Source: Streptomyces sp. NBC_00576
GTDB lineage: Bacteria; Actinomycetota; Actinomycetes; Streptomycetales; Streptomycetaceae
Direction: 5' to 3'
DNA: 64,000 nt
Assembly (NCBI RefSeq): GCF_036345175.1
Contig: NZ_CP107780.1
Span: 9,734,001 to 9,798,000 of the forward strand
The first letter of the stretch is position 1, and the number at the start of each line of letters is the position of its first letter. Shown piece after piece: positions 47,561-55,815 of the stretch. The notes under the pieces were generated by a model. The model was not told the origin of the DNA. It saw nothing but the letters and a program-made list of their open reading frames with translations, and made no database searches. The position numbers and the translations under genes are program-made.

Positions 47561-50024
47561 ATCGCGGCTCGGGCTCGGGCTCGGGCTCGGTGAGGGTCTG
47601 TGCGCACCAGATCGTCTTGCCGTCGGTGGTGTGCCGGGTACCCCACCCCTGGGTGAGCTGGGCGACGAGCAGCAGGCCCCGGCCGCCCTCGTCGAAGGCG
47701 CGCGCCCGGCGTAGGTGCGGTGCGGTGTTGCTGGCGTCGGACACCTCGCAGATCAGGGAGGTGTCGCGAATCAGCCGCAGCCTGATCGGGGGCTCGCCGT
47801 ATCTGATGGCGTTGGTGACCAGCTCGCTGACGACCAGTTCGGTGACGAACGACGCCTCCTCCAGGCCCCAGGCCTCCAACTGGTCGAGGGAGAACTTCCT
47901 GGCGCGCGGCACCTGCGCGGGGTCGGGTTCGACGGCCCAGTCGGCGACATGCTGGGGATCCAGCGCGTGAGTGCGAGCGAGCAGCAGGGCGGCGTCGTCG
48001 GTGCGGCGTTCGAGAAGCATGGCGTCCATCACCGTGTCGCAGAGGCCCTCCAGTGAGGTTGCCGCATGGTTGAGGACCCGCAGCAGTTCGGCGATCCCCT
48101 CGTCGACGTCGCGCTCGCGGTTTTCCAGCAGTCCGTCGGTGTAGAGGGCGAGGAGGCTGCCCTCGGGCAGTTCGAGTTCGGTGGCCTCGAAAGGCAGCCC
48201 GCCAATGCCGAGCGGTGGTCCCGGCTGTGCGGGTGCCGGGGTCCTGGTGCCGTCCGGGGAGATGATCAGCGGCAGCGGATGACCTGCGCTGGCCAGCGTG
48301 AAGCGGCGGGAGACCGGGTCGTAGACGGTGAACAGGCAGGTGGCCCCGAACTCGCCGGTCGGCTGGAAGTGGCCGGCGGGCTGCAGGTCGCTGGCGAGGT
48401 GGATGACCAGGTCGTCCAGGTGGGTCAGCAGCTCGTCCGGCGGCAGGTCCACGTCGGCGAGCGTGCGGACCGCCGTACGCAACCGGCCCATGCTGGCCGC
48501 GGCGTGCAGGCCGTGACCGACCACGTCGCCGACGACCAGGGCGACCCGGGCACCGGAGAGCGGAATGATGTCGAACCAGTCACCGCCCACCTCCGCGTCG
48601 GTCCCGGCGGGCAGGTAGCGGGACGCCACGTCGACCGCCTCCTGGATCGGCGGCCCCTGCGGAAGCAGGCTGCGTTGCAGGGTCAGCGCGGTCGTGCGCT
48701 CGCGCGAGTACCGGCGGGCGTTGTCGATGGCGACGGCTGCCTTGGCGGTCAGCTCTTCGGCGAGGATCAGGTCGTCGGCGGTGAAGGCCTCGGGCCGGTC
48801 GCTGCGGGAGAACGCGACGACGCCGAGCAGCGCGCCGCGGGCCCGGAGCGGCACGGTGATCCGGCCGGTCAGTCCGTCCGCGGCGATGGACGCGTCGACC
48901 AGCGGGTTGCCCGGCGGCCAGTGGGCCGGGTCGGCGGCGAGCCCGGGCCCGAAGGCCCATTCGCCACCCTCGCCCGGTTCGGTTGCGAGCTGAACCGTGG
49001 ATCTGCCGCTGGCCATGCAGCGGACGGCGACGGAACCGGGAGCGTGACTGACCGGCACCGGGAGCCCGGGAGCCCGGTCGGTGTCACCCGTCGCGCTGTG
49101 CTGGGCGGCGCGACTGAACACGATGCCTTCGCCGGAGACGGAGGTGGGAGAAAGAGGCGGTTCCTCTCCGCGCAGCACCTCGTCGAAGAGGTCCACGGTG
49201 ACGAGGTCGACGAATCCCGGTACGGGGGTCCTGGCCAGTTCCTGGGCGGTGCCGATCACGTCGAGTGTCCGGCCGATGCCACGACTGGCCTCGTTGAGCA
49301 TGAGCAGGCGCTGCCTGGCCCAGTACTCGGCGCTCATGTCGAATCCCCAGTTGGCGACCCCGCGGACCCTGCCCTCCGCATCCCGGACGGGCCAGATGCT
49401 GGTGGCCCAGGCGTTGGCGTAGTCACTGCCGAGCGGGCGGAAGACGGTGATGAGACGTGCGGGCTTGCCCGTCCTTGCCACTTCGGAGAGCTGGTCGGTG
49501 TAGGGCTTGTCGTCCCTTTCGGGAAACAGCTCGCGGTCGAATTCGGGAAACAGCTCGCGGTACTTCTTACCGAGCACTTGCTCCTCGGAGTGCGCTATCA
49601 CCCGGCCCGAGGAGGCGTTGATCCATAGAAACCGCAGCTCAGGGTCGTAGACGCCCAGAGCGAAGGGGCACTGTTCGAAGGCCAGGTCGGCGATCACCGG
49701 GCGGCATTCCCAGCACTGGACGGTCACCGCATGGCCCAGCGCCCGGCCGTCGGCGCCGAACAGAGGGTGAGCCGACACCATGGCGTCCACCGTGGAGCCG
49801 TCCCGGTGACGCAAGGGGATGAGCCCCGTGTCGTCGGCGCCGCTCCCGTAGCTCTCGGGGAAGCCGGGTGGTGGGGGAGCGGCCAGCAGGTCGGTCACGG
49901 GGCGCCCGACGGTGTCCTCCGCCGTCCAGCCCAGCAGCAGCCGCCCGCTCTCGCTCCAGCCGCTCACTACGCCGTCCGGGTCCACCACAAGCGCGGCAGC
50001 GCGGGCATCGTGCTTGCCGGCCAT
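47559..50024 (-). CDS. PAS-PAS-GAF-SpoIIE phosphatase with C-terminal anti-sigma-type HATPase
   Basis: About 821 aa, soluble. PAS 1 (~8-110) and PAS 2 (~115-235, ALGVYDPELRFLWINASSG) are followed by a GAF domain (~255-435), then a PP2C/SpoIIE phosphatase (~470-665) with metal-binding AEVGGDWFDIIPL, VVGDVVGHGLHAA and LYTDGLLE. A RsbW-like HATPase (~700-815) has ELVVSELVTNAIRYG (N box) and GGRGLLLVAQL (G box). Such proteins combine anti-anti-sigma phosphatase and anti-sigma kinase activity and are numerous in Streptomyces. ATG 50024 is chosen; GTG 50030 is possible. The C-terminus is an (EP)4 repeat. The signal and partner sigma factor are unknown. Confidence 0.94.
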   Translation of the reverse strand: MAGKHDARAAALVVDPDGVVSGWSESGRLLLGWTAEDTVGRPVTDLLAAPPPPGFPESYGSGADDTGLIPLRHRDGSTVDAMVSAHPLFGADGRALGHAVTVQCWECRPVIADLAFEQCPFALGVYDPELRFLWINASSGRVIAHSEEQVLGKKYRELFPEFDRELFPERDDKPYTDQLSEVARTGKPARLITVFRPLGSDYANAWATSIWPVRDAEGRVRGVANWGFDMSAEYWARQRLLMLNEASRGIGRTLDVIGTAQELARTPVPGFVDLVTVDLFDEVLRGEEPPLSPTSVSGEGIVFSRAAQHSATGDTDRAPGLPVPVSHAPGSVAVRCMASGRSTVQLATEPGEGGEWAFGPGLAADPAHWPPGNPLVDASIAADGLTGRITVPLRARGALLGVVAFSRSDRPEAFTADDLILAEELTAKAAVAIDNARRYSRERTTALTLQRSLLPQGPPIQEAVDVASRYLPAGTDAEVGGDWFDIIPLSGARVALVVGDVVGHGLHAAASMGRLRTAVRTLADVDLPPDELLTHLDDLVIHLASDLQPAGHFQPTGEFGATCLFTVYDPVSRRFTLASAGHPLPLIISPDGTRTPAPAQPGPPLGIGGLPFEATELELPEGSLLALYTDGLLENRERDVDEGIAELLRVLNHAATSLEGLCDTVMDAMLLERRTDDAALLLARTHALDPQHVADWAVEPDPAQVPRARKFSLDQLEAWGLEEASFVTELVVSELVTNAIRYGEPPIRLRLIRDTSLICEVSDASNTAPHLRRARAFDEGGRGLLLVAQLTQGWGTRHTTDGKTIWCAQTLTEPEPEPEPR
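47565..47590. repeat. Hexanucleotide repeat at the SpoIIE C-terminus
   Basis: Four copies of the hexamer GGCTCG (with flanking partials) encode the alternating Glu-Pro tail EPEPEPEP on the minus strand. A slippage-prone microsatellite. Confidence 0.8.
49518..49561. repeat. 24-bp tandem duplication in PAS 2 of the SpoIIE protein
   Basis: The 20-mer TTCGGGAAACAGCTCGCGGT occurs at 49518-49537 and again at 49542-49561, offset 24 bases. It encodes the doubled ELFPEFDR/ELFPERDD in the second PAS domain. The insertion keeps the frame and lies in a loop region. Confidence 0.85.
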
Positions 50025-50348
50025 GTCCACGCGCCTCGCCTCCGTCCGGACAGCTGTGCCCGCCAGGGCTGGTTTCCAGCCGCGAATTCCAGCCTAGGTC
50101 CGCATCTGCTTCACGGCGCTCCGGCCGGTGCGTGCCCGGCCGCCGGGTGCGGGACCGAGCGGGGCGGGCGCCTGCGCCTGCGCCCAAGAGACCGGCGGAC
50201 CGGGGTTCGCCAACCCCGGTCCGCCGCACGGCCTGGTCGACAAGGCCGCGTACCAGCTCTCCGACGCTGAGTCGGGGTCGAGCCGCACCACATCAGGAGC
50301 CGGATGTCCCGTAGCCGGGTCTGTGGTGCTCCTTGGCGGCCGGTGGCG
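50025..50348. other. 324-base intergenic region
   Basis: It lies between the SpoIIE start and the stop of the CBM13-SGNH gene, both on the minus strand. It contains the strong hairpin at 50193-50226. The part nearest the SpoIIE gene should hold its promoter, but I find no convincing -35/-10 pair. ORFs here are GC-frame artefacts. Confidence 0.5.
50193..50226. terminator. Terminator of the CBM13-SGNH gene
   Basis: CGGCGGACCGGGGTT (50193-50207), loop CGCC, AACCCCGGTCCGCCG (50212-50226): a perfect 15-bp stem about 120 bases downstream of the minus-strand stop at 50349. Confidence 0.8.
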
Positions 50349-51908
50349 TCACCAGCTCATCGGCAGACCGGCGATGAACGAGGTGAGCCGGTCGGCGATG
50401 AGCCGGTCGTCGTGGGCCGAGTAGTGCCAGTCGCAGCCGAGGAAGTCCAGGCCCGAGTCGTCGAGGGACCAGTAGCGGACCCGGCTGTCGCCGGCGTCGT
50501 TGCGCGCCTTGACCACCTGCTGGACATGGCCGGCGTACTGGCTGGCGCCTATCGCCACGATGGTCGTGCCGGCCCCGTAGCGCGTGCGCAACTTCTGGAT
50601 GAAGTCGCCGTAGGCGCTGCGGTAGGCGGCAGCGAGGCTCTCCGGCGTCCACGGCTCCCCGGGGTTGACGGCGGTCGAGAAGTCGTTGGTGCCGAGGTTG
50701 ATCACCACGAGCCGGGGCCGCCAGGTGCCCGGGTTCTGCCAGACGTCGCCGGACACGTTCAGCAGGGCACGGTCGTAGAAGGTCCGGTACGTGACGTCCG
50801 ACGAACCTCCGTTGTAGTTGCGCACCATGCCAAGGCCCGAGTAGCCGTTGATCTGGTAGTCGGCGTTCAGCTGCCGGGCGGTGAGGGCGCCGTAGCTCAC
50901 GTCGGAGTTGGTGTTCCGCTTGAGCTGGTCCCAGGTGCAGGTGCGCGAGGTCGAGAGGTTGCCGTAGCCCACCGTGAGTGAGTCGCCGATGAACTCGATC
51001 TGGCGGTTGCGGGCGGCCGGTTTGCTCAGTACGGCACCGCCGGGCGCGGCGACGAAGCCTCCGAAGGTGCTGGTGTCGCCCGGGGTGTCGTTGCGCTTGA
51101 CGAGCCGGACGGTGTGCGCGCTGTTCGACAGGCCGTTGATCCAGTGCGTGGTGTTGCCGGGCGTGACGAGCGTGGCGACGGTGGCTCCGTCGATCTGGAC
51201 GTCGTAGTCGGCGGCCGAGTCGCCCAGCACGATGCCCACGCCGGTGCCGCTGACGCGGCCCTCGAAGTACACGCCGGGCCAGCCGTACTGCACGGTGTTC
51301 CCGGCGTCCTTGACCCGCCCCGCGGTGTGCACCTGCGCGAGCACTCCTGTCGTGCGGACCAGTTGCCACTGCTGGTTGGCCGCGCCCCGGTCGGTGAACT
51401 GTACGACCTTGGCTCCGTCCGCGGTCGAGGCGTTGTCGACCTCGACGGCCTTGCCGCTGTTGCGGTTGAGCAGACGGACGTAACCGTCCGGGGCATCGGC
51501 CAGCCGGAACTGCTGGTTGGTGCCGCCCGCATCACTCCACTGGACGATGTCCGCGTGGTCGGCGCTGGAGTAGTTCAGGACGTCCAGCACCTTGCCGGAG
51601 TGCTGCGCCTTCAGCCGGTAGTAGCCACCACCCGAGTCGACGAACCGGAACCGCTGGTTGGCTCCGTCATGGCGGGTCCACTGCGACAGGGCCGCCCCAT
51701 CGCCGGTGCTTCCTCCCGACACGTCGAGCGCCTTGCCGCTGCCACGGTTGACCAGCACGTATGACGCGTTCGTGTCCACGGTGGCCGCCTGCGCCCTCCC
51801 GGCGGCACCGAGCCCGGTCAGGAGCGCCACCAGTAAGGCGGTCACCGTGAGCAGCACCCCCGTACGCCTCCCACGGCCCCACCGGGACGCACCTAATGTC
51901 ATATGCAT
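50349..51908 (-). CDS. Secreted CBM13 + CE2-like SGNH esterase
   Basis: A 519-aa exported protein. The signal peptide is TGVLLTVTALLVALLTGLGA, ending AQA-A. A ricin-type beta-trefoil (CBM13, ~45-185) has repeated QW-type motifs (GANQRFRF, GTNQQFRL, AANQQWQL). A jelly-roll domain (~190-300) and an SGNH hydrolase (~305-519) follow, with the nucleophile in IEFIGDSLTVGYG, VINLGTNDF and the catalytic Asp/His in CDWHYSAHDD. The order jelly-roll plus SGNH is that of CE2 carbohydrate esterases, which deacetylate xylan or mannan. GGGAG precedes ATG 51908. Neighbouring GH29 and the fucose operon suggest action on acetylated plant or mucin-like glycans. Confidence 0.9.
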   Translation of the reverse strand: MHMTLGASRWGRGRRTGVLLTVTALLVALLTGLGAAGRAQAATVDTNASYVLVNRGSGKALDVSGGSTGDGAALSQWTRHDGANQRFRFVDSGGGYYRLKAQHSGKVLDVLNYSSADHADIVQWSDAGGTNQQFRLADAPDGYVRLLNRNSGKAVEVDNASTADGAKVVQFTDRGAANQQWQLVRTTGVLAQVHTAGRVKDAGNTVQYGWPGVYFEGRVSGTGVGIVLGDSAADYDVQIDGATVATLVTPGNTTHWINGLSNSAHTVRLVKRNDTPGDTSTFGGFVAAPGGAVLSKPAARNRQIEFIGDSLTVGYGNLSTSRTCTWDQLKRNTNSDVSYGALTARQLNADYQINGYSGLGMVRNYNGGSSDVTYRTFYDRALLNVSGDVWQNPGTWRPRLVVINLGTNDFSTAVNPGEPWTPESLAAAYRSAYGDFIQKLRTRYGAGTTIVAIGASQYAGHVQQVVKARNDAGDSRVRYWSLDDSGLDFLGCDWHYSAHDDRLIADRLTSFIAGLPMSW

Positions 51909-52057
51909 GCCATCTCCCTGAATTCGTGTCCCTTCACCGAGTGTGGCCACCCGTCCCCCGGGACACGAGCCCCGCGACAGGCACATTCGCGTCGAAGTCC
52001 GAACCGTTGGGCCGTCGTCGCTGTTGCAGGTCCGTCAGCGGCAGCGGGCTCCGTCGG

Positions 52058-54289
52058 CTACTGCGCGGTGAAGGCCCACAGCAGGTTGGTGCTGCTGCCG
52101 TAGGTCCACTGCTTGGTGTTGGAGCCGGAGTCGACGTTGCCGCCGCCGTCGAGGACCAGGCCGGTGGTGCGGTTGGCGATCGAGTAGCGCTCCCCGCCGC
52201 GGTGGGTGATGGTCCACTGCTGGTTGCTGCTGCCGTTCCAGGCGGCCTGTCTGGCCGGGGAGCCGTCGGCGGTGGCGCCCCAGCCGTCGGCGACCATGCC
52301 GTTCGTGCGGTTGACCAGCCTGTAGTAGCCGCCGCTGACAGCCTCCGCATGCCACTGCAGGTTCGAACTGCCGTCCCAGGACCACTGCTTGAGGTTGGAG
52401 CCGGAGTCGACGTTGCCGCCGCTGTCCAGGGCGAGGCCGTTGGTGGCGTTGGTGATCCGGAAGTACGTCGCCGGGTTGAACTGGACCTTCAGTGAGGTGA
52501 TCTGGTCATTGTTGCCGGTGACCCTGAGGTCGGGGTTGTCGGCGGTGAACGTCCAGGAGGTGCCGGTGAAGTTGTCTCCGGTGTAGCCGATCACCTGGTA
52601 GCCGGGGGCCAGCCGGAGGGAGGAAAGGGTGCGCGTGGCCAGCCCGGCCGCGGTCAGGTCGGTCGCGGTGTAGTCGCCGAGGGCGAGCACGGCGTAGCCG
52701 CCGGTGTAGTTGACGTCCTTGAATGCGAGGGCGTCGGCCAGCGGCCGCAGGCCGGGGATGGTGCCGGAGAAGTTGAGCTTCAGGACGTAGGCGTTGGCGC
52801 TGTACGGCGCGGAGGACGGCAGGGTGACCGTGAGGCCGGAGGCGTTCTGGGCCGGGGTGGGCAGGTCGATGTAGGTGTCGGCGGTGGTGCCGAGGAGCTT
52901 CACCGAGGTCAACGAGGAGAGGTTGATCCGGTCCGAGCTGAGGGTCTTGATCGTCAGCGAGCTGCCGGGCCAGCCCAGGACGGTGGCGTACAGGACGTTG
53001 TTCGCCTTGTTGCGGGTGAAGCGGATGTCCTGCGCGGTGCCGGCCGTCGGCCTGGTGAACGCACCGCCGCCCATCTTCGTCGGGCCCTCGCCGTACGCCG
53101 TCCAGGCGCGGGTCGCGTACACCGACTCGCCGAAGCGCTTCAGGTGGTCTCCGATACCGAGCAGGATGTCCTTCTGCGCCTGGGGGATGGTGCCGTCGGC
53201 CATCGGTGCGATGTTCAGCAGCACGTTGCCGTTCTTGCTGACCCGGTCGATGAACGAGTGCAGCATCTGCTGGACCGTGTAGTAGCCGATGCCCTGGGTG
53301 TAGCACCAGCTGCTGCTGGAGATGCTGTCGTCGGTCAGCCAGTACGGCGTGGTGAGGTCGGCCGGGCCGCCGCGCTCGTAGTCGAAGACCTCGCCCTTGC
53401 CGTTCATGCCGTCCTTGTAGGTGGCGACGACTTCACGGCCCCAGCTGTTGGCCTGGTTGTAGTAGTAGGACAGGAAGTTCAGGCGCTGGGTCTCGTCGAC
53501 GGCGTCCAGCTTGAAGTCCTGCCACAGGATGTCGGGCTGGGAGCGGTCGATGACCTCCTTTAGTTTGTCGTACCAGAGCTGGTTCTCCGCGGCCGGGCCC
53601 AGCTGCCCGTAGAGCTTCTTGAGGGTGGGGTCCGTCTGGGCGGGGGCGAATTCGTAGAAGCCGTTGAAGTGGTAGGCGTGGTGCATGGCCACCAGTAGCT
53701 TCAGGCCCCTGGCGCGGATGGCCGTGGAGAACAGCCGCAGCAGGTCAAGACCGGGGCCCTTGTCCACCGAGTTCCACTCGTTGACCTGGCTGTCCCACAT
53801 CGAGAAGCCGTCATGGTGCTCGGCGACCGGACCGGCGAACCTCGCGCCCGCGTCGACGAACAGCTGCACCCACTCGTCGGGGTCGAACTTCCCGCCGGCC
53901 GACTTCAGCTTCGGCGCGAACTTAACGAAGTTGCCCGCCAGGTCCTGTGCCCCGTTGATGAAGTTGTGGTACGGCCATGCCGAGGGCTGGCCGTAGGTCG
54001 CGATGTGGTGCTGGTTGGCGTTGTTCCCGCTCTCGTACATGTTGCGCGGGTACCACTCGTTGCCGAAGGCGGGGACGCTGAAGACGCCCCAGTGGAAGTA
54101 GATCCCGAACTTCGCGTCCTGGAACCACTCCGGAGCCGGCGGGTGCTGGTCGACCGAGTTCCAGTCGGGCGTATACGTGCTGGGCGCCGCCTGGGCGACG
54201 CCGGCGCTGAACACACCTCCGGCAACGGCCGCCGCAGCCACACAGGTGGCGCCGGCCAGGAAACTGCGCCTGTGGATCGAACTCGACAT
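52058..54289 (-). CDS. Secreted GH29 alpha-L-fucosidase with crystallin-like and CBM13 modules
   Basis: A 743-aa Tat-exported enzyme (HRRSFLAGATCVAAAAVAGG). The catalytic GH29 barrel (~45-430) has KFGIYFHWGVFSVPAFGNEW, FAGPVAEHHDGFSMWDS, the nucleophile Asp in QPDILWQDFKLD and VSKNGNVLLNIAPMADG. A beta-sandwich follows. Residues ~510-600 look like a beta/gamma-crystallin domain (FKDVNYTGGYAVL and YTGDNFTGTSWTF), and ~605-743 is a ricin-type CBM13. It releases L-fucose outside the cell. AGGGA lies seven bases before ATG 54289. It is divergent from the L-fucose uptake/catabolism operon, with shared operator octamers. Confidence 0.94.
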   Translation of the reverse strand: MSSSIHRRSFLAGATCVAAAAVAGGVFSAGVAQAAPSTYTPDWNSVDQHPPAPEWFQDAKFGIYFHWGVFSVPAFGNEWYPRNMYESGNNANQHHIATYGQPSAWPYHNFINGAQDLAGNFVKFAPKLKSAGGKFDPDEWVQLFVDAGARFAGPVAEHHDGFSMWDSQVNEWNSVDKGPGLDLLRLFSTAIRARGLKLLVAMHHAYHFNGFYEFAPAQTDPTLKKLYGQLGPAAENQLWYDKLKEVIDRSQPDILWQDFKLDAVDETQRLNFLSYYYNQANSWGREVVATYKDGMNGKGEVFDYERGGPADLTTPYWLTDDSISSSSWCYTQGIGYYTVQQMLHSFIDRVSKNGNVLLNIAPMADGTIPQAQKDILLGIGDHLKRFGESVYATRAWTAYGEGPTKMGGGAFTRPTAGTAQDIRFTRNKANNVLYATVLGWPGSSLTIKTLSSDRINLSSLTSVKLLGTTADTYIDLPTPAQNASGLTVTLPSSAPYSANAYVLKLNFSGTIPGLRPLADALAFKDVNYTGGYAVLALGDYTATDLTAAGLATRTLSSLRLAPGYQVIGYTGDNFTGTSWTFTADNPDLRVTGNNDQITSLKVQFNPATYFRITNATNGLALDSGGNVDSGSNLKQWSWDGSSNLQWHAEAVSGGYYRLVNRTNGMVADGWGATADGSPARQAAWNGSSNQQWTITHRGGERYSIANRTTGLVLDGGGNVDSGSNTKQWTYGSSTNLLWAFTAQ

Positions 54290-54359
54290 GTACACATCCC
54301 TAAAGCGGAAGAGGGCTGGGCGAATTGCAGGGCCACGCATGAAGGTCGGTCATGTCGCC

Positions 54360-54367
54360 ATGGGATG
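54360..54367. promoter_or_regulatory. Operator half-site near the GH29 promoter
   Basis: ATGGGATG, one of four copies of this octamer between the divergent GH29 and binding-protein genes. On the minus strand it overlaps TTGACA (54371-54366), a likely -35 of the GH29 promoter, although no good -10 follows. Confidence 0.5.
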
Positions 54368-54489
54368 TCAACCAGCGTGCAGGGATGAAAGTGCCCATCA
54401 CCTTGGGTGAATTGCCTGGTGTGATGTGTTCTGAGGCGCATTGCGAACACGTAAACATGGCATGTCTTGTGGGTGCTTCATGATCAGTG

Positions 54490-54521
54490 CATCCCATCAA
54501 GGGTCGATCATTGATGGGATG
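54490..54521. promoter_or_regulatory. Central inverted repeat in the GH29/fucose-operon control region
   Basis: CATCCCATCAA (54490-54500), a ten-base spacer and TTGATGGGATG (54511-54521): perfect 11-bp arms, centre to centre about two helical turns. It lies roughly midway between the two divergent genes, consistent with a dimeric regulator of both. No regulator gene is in the window part of this locus. Confidence 0.7.
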
Positions 54522-54599
54522 GATCTTTCGCCGGAGAGCGCCACCCCTCTGCGTGGATGCCTGTGAACTGGCCTTTTGCTGTGATGCATGCAAGGGGGC

Positions 54600-54628
54600 T
54601 GGACATGTCACCGATAGCCCTCTATAAA
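54600..54628 (+). promoter_or_regulatory. Promoter of the L-fucose operon
   Basis: -35 TGGACA (54600-54605), a 17-base spacer and -10 TATAAA (54623-54628): the best vegetative-type promoter in the window. It gives an untranslated leader of about 75 bases before ATG 54712. Confidence 0.72.
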
Positions 54629-54636
54629 CATCCCAT
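54629..54636. promoter_or_regulatory. Operator half-site at the fucose-operon start point
   Basis: CATCCCAT follows the -10 directly and covers the expected transcription start, a classic repressor position. It matches the arms of the central inverted repeat. Confidence 0.6.
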
Positions 54637-54711
54637 CTCTACTGCGGCGACACACGGCTGTCGCCGAGGCGAAACATCCACCGCTAACGGGACCAGCGCG
54701 AGGAAGTACCG

Positions 54712-55770
54712 ATGAGACTCAGAACCGCCCTCTGTTCCGCCGTTTCCGCCCTGTCCGCACTGGCGCTGCTCAGCGCGTGCAGCAACGCTTCCACCACCTC
54801 GTCGGACGGCAAGCCGCTGATCGGCGTCGACTACCCGCGCTCCGACACCGACTTCTGGAATTCGTACATCAAGTACACGCCGGAGTACGCCAAGGAGCTC
54901 GGCCTCTCCCTCAAGACCACCAACTCGCAGAACGACGTCGCCAAGTTGACCGCCAACGCGCAGACGTTCATCAGTCAGGGCGTCAAGGGCCTGGCGATGG
55001 CCCCGCAGGACACCGCCGCCATCGCGCCGACGCTGGCGCAGCTGGAGGCGAAGAAGATCCCGGTCGTCACCGTGGACACCCGCCCCGACACCGGCAAGGT
55101 CTACATGGTCGTCCGCGCCGACAACCGCGCGTACGGCGAGAAGGCGTGCCAGTACCTGGGCACCAAACTCGGCGGCAAGGGCAAGGTCGTCATGCTCCAG
55201 GGCGGCCTGGACTCCATCAACGGCCGTGACCGCACCGAGGCGTTCAACGACTGCATGAAGAAGAACTACCCCGGCATCAAGGTGCTCGGCGAGGCCACCA
55301 ACTGGGACGGCGCCGTCGCCGCGCAGAAGCTCCAGACGGACCTGACGGCCAACCCGGACATCAAGGGCGTCTACATGCAGTCCAGTTTCGCGCTGGCCGG
55401 CACGCTCCAAGTGCTCAAGCAGAAGGGCCTGTTGGTCGACCCGTCGGACAAGAAGCATGTGTTCGTCGTGTCCAACGACGGCATCCCCGAGGAACTGAAG
55501 TCCATAGGCGAGGGCAAGATCGACGCCACCGTCTCCCAGCCTGCCGACCTCTACGCCAAGTACGCCCTGTACTACCTCAAGGCCGCGATCGACGGAAAGA
55601 CGTTCAAGCCCGGCGAGACCGACCACGACAGCACGATCATCCAGGTTCGTGAGGGCCTCCTGGAGGACCAGCTCTCCGCCCCGCTGGTCACCGCCGACGG
55701 CGGCACCTACGGCGGCGTCCCCAGCGTCAAGAGCGACGACAAGTCGCTGTGGGGCAACAACCTCGGCTGA
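54712..55770 (+). CDS. Sugar ABC transporter substrate-binding lipoprotein (RbsB-like)
   Basis: A 352-aa periplasmic-binding-protein type I lipoprotein. The signal peptide ends ALLSAC (lipobox). LIGVDYPRSDTDFWNSYIKY, GVKGLAMAPQDTAAIAPTLA, PVVTVDTRPDTGKVYMVV and VFVVSNDGIPEELKSI are typical of the ribose/galactose-binding family. By context (L-fuconate dehydratase, FucU, extracellular fucosidase) the ligand is probably L-fucose or a chemically similar 6-deoxy/pento-sugar. First gene of the operon. Confidence 0.94.
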   Translation: MRLRTALCSAVSALSALALLSACSNASTTSSDGKPLIGVDYPRSDTDFWNSYIKYTPEYAKELGLSLKTTNSQNDVAKLTANAQTFISQGVKGLAMAPQDTAAIAPTLAQLEAKKIPVVTVDTRPDTGKVYMVVRADNRAYGEKACQYLGTKLGGKGKVVMLQGGLDSINGRDRTEAFNDCMKKNYPGIKVLGEATNWDGAVAAQKLQTDLTANPDIKGVYMQSSFALAGTLQVLKQKGLLVDPSDKKHVFVVSNDGIPEELKSIGEGKIDATVSQPADLYAKYALYYLKAAIDGKTFKPGETDHDSTIIQVREGLLEDQLSAPLVTADGGTYGGVPSVKSDDKSLWGNNLG

Positions 55771-55815
55771 TCCCCCGTCCGGCATGCAACGGCTCACGAG
55801 TACAAGGCGGTTGAG

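Noticed and set aside
47565..47590. Hexamer repeat as a regulatory iteron
   Set aside because: It encodes the Glu-Pro C-terminal tail of the SpoIIE protein in frame and is better explained as a coding microsatellite.
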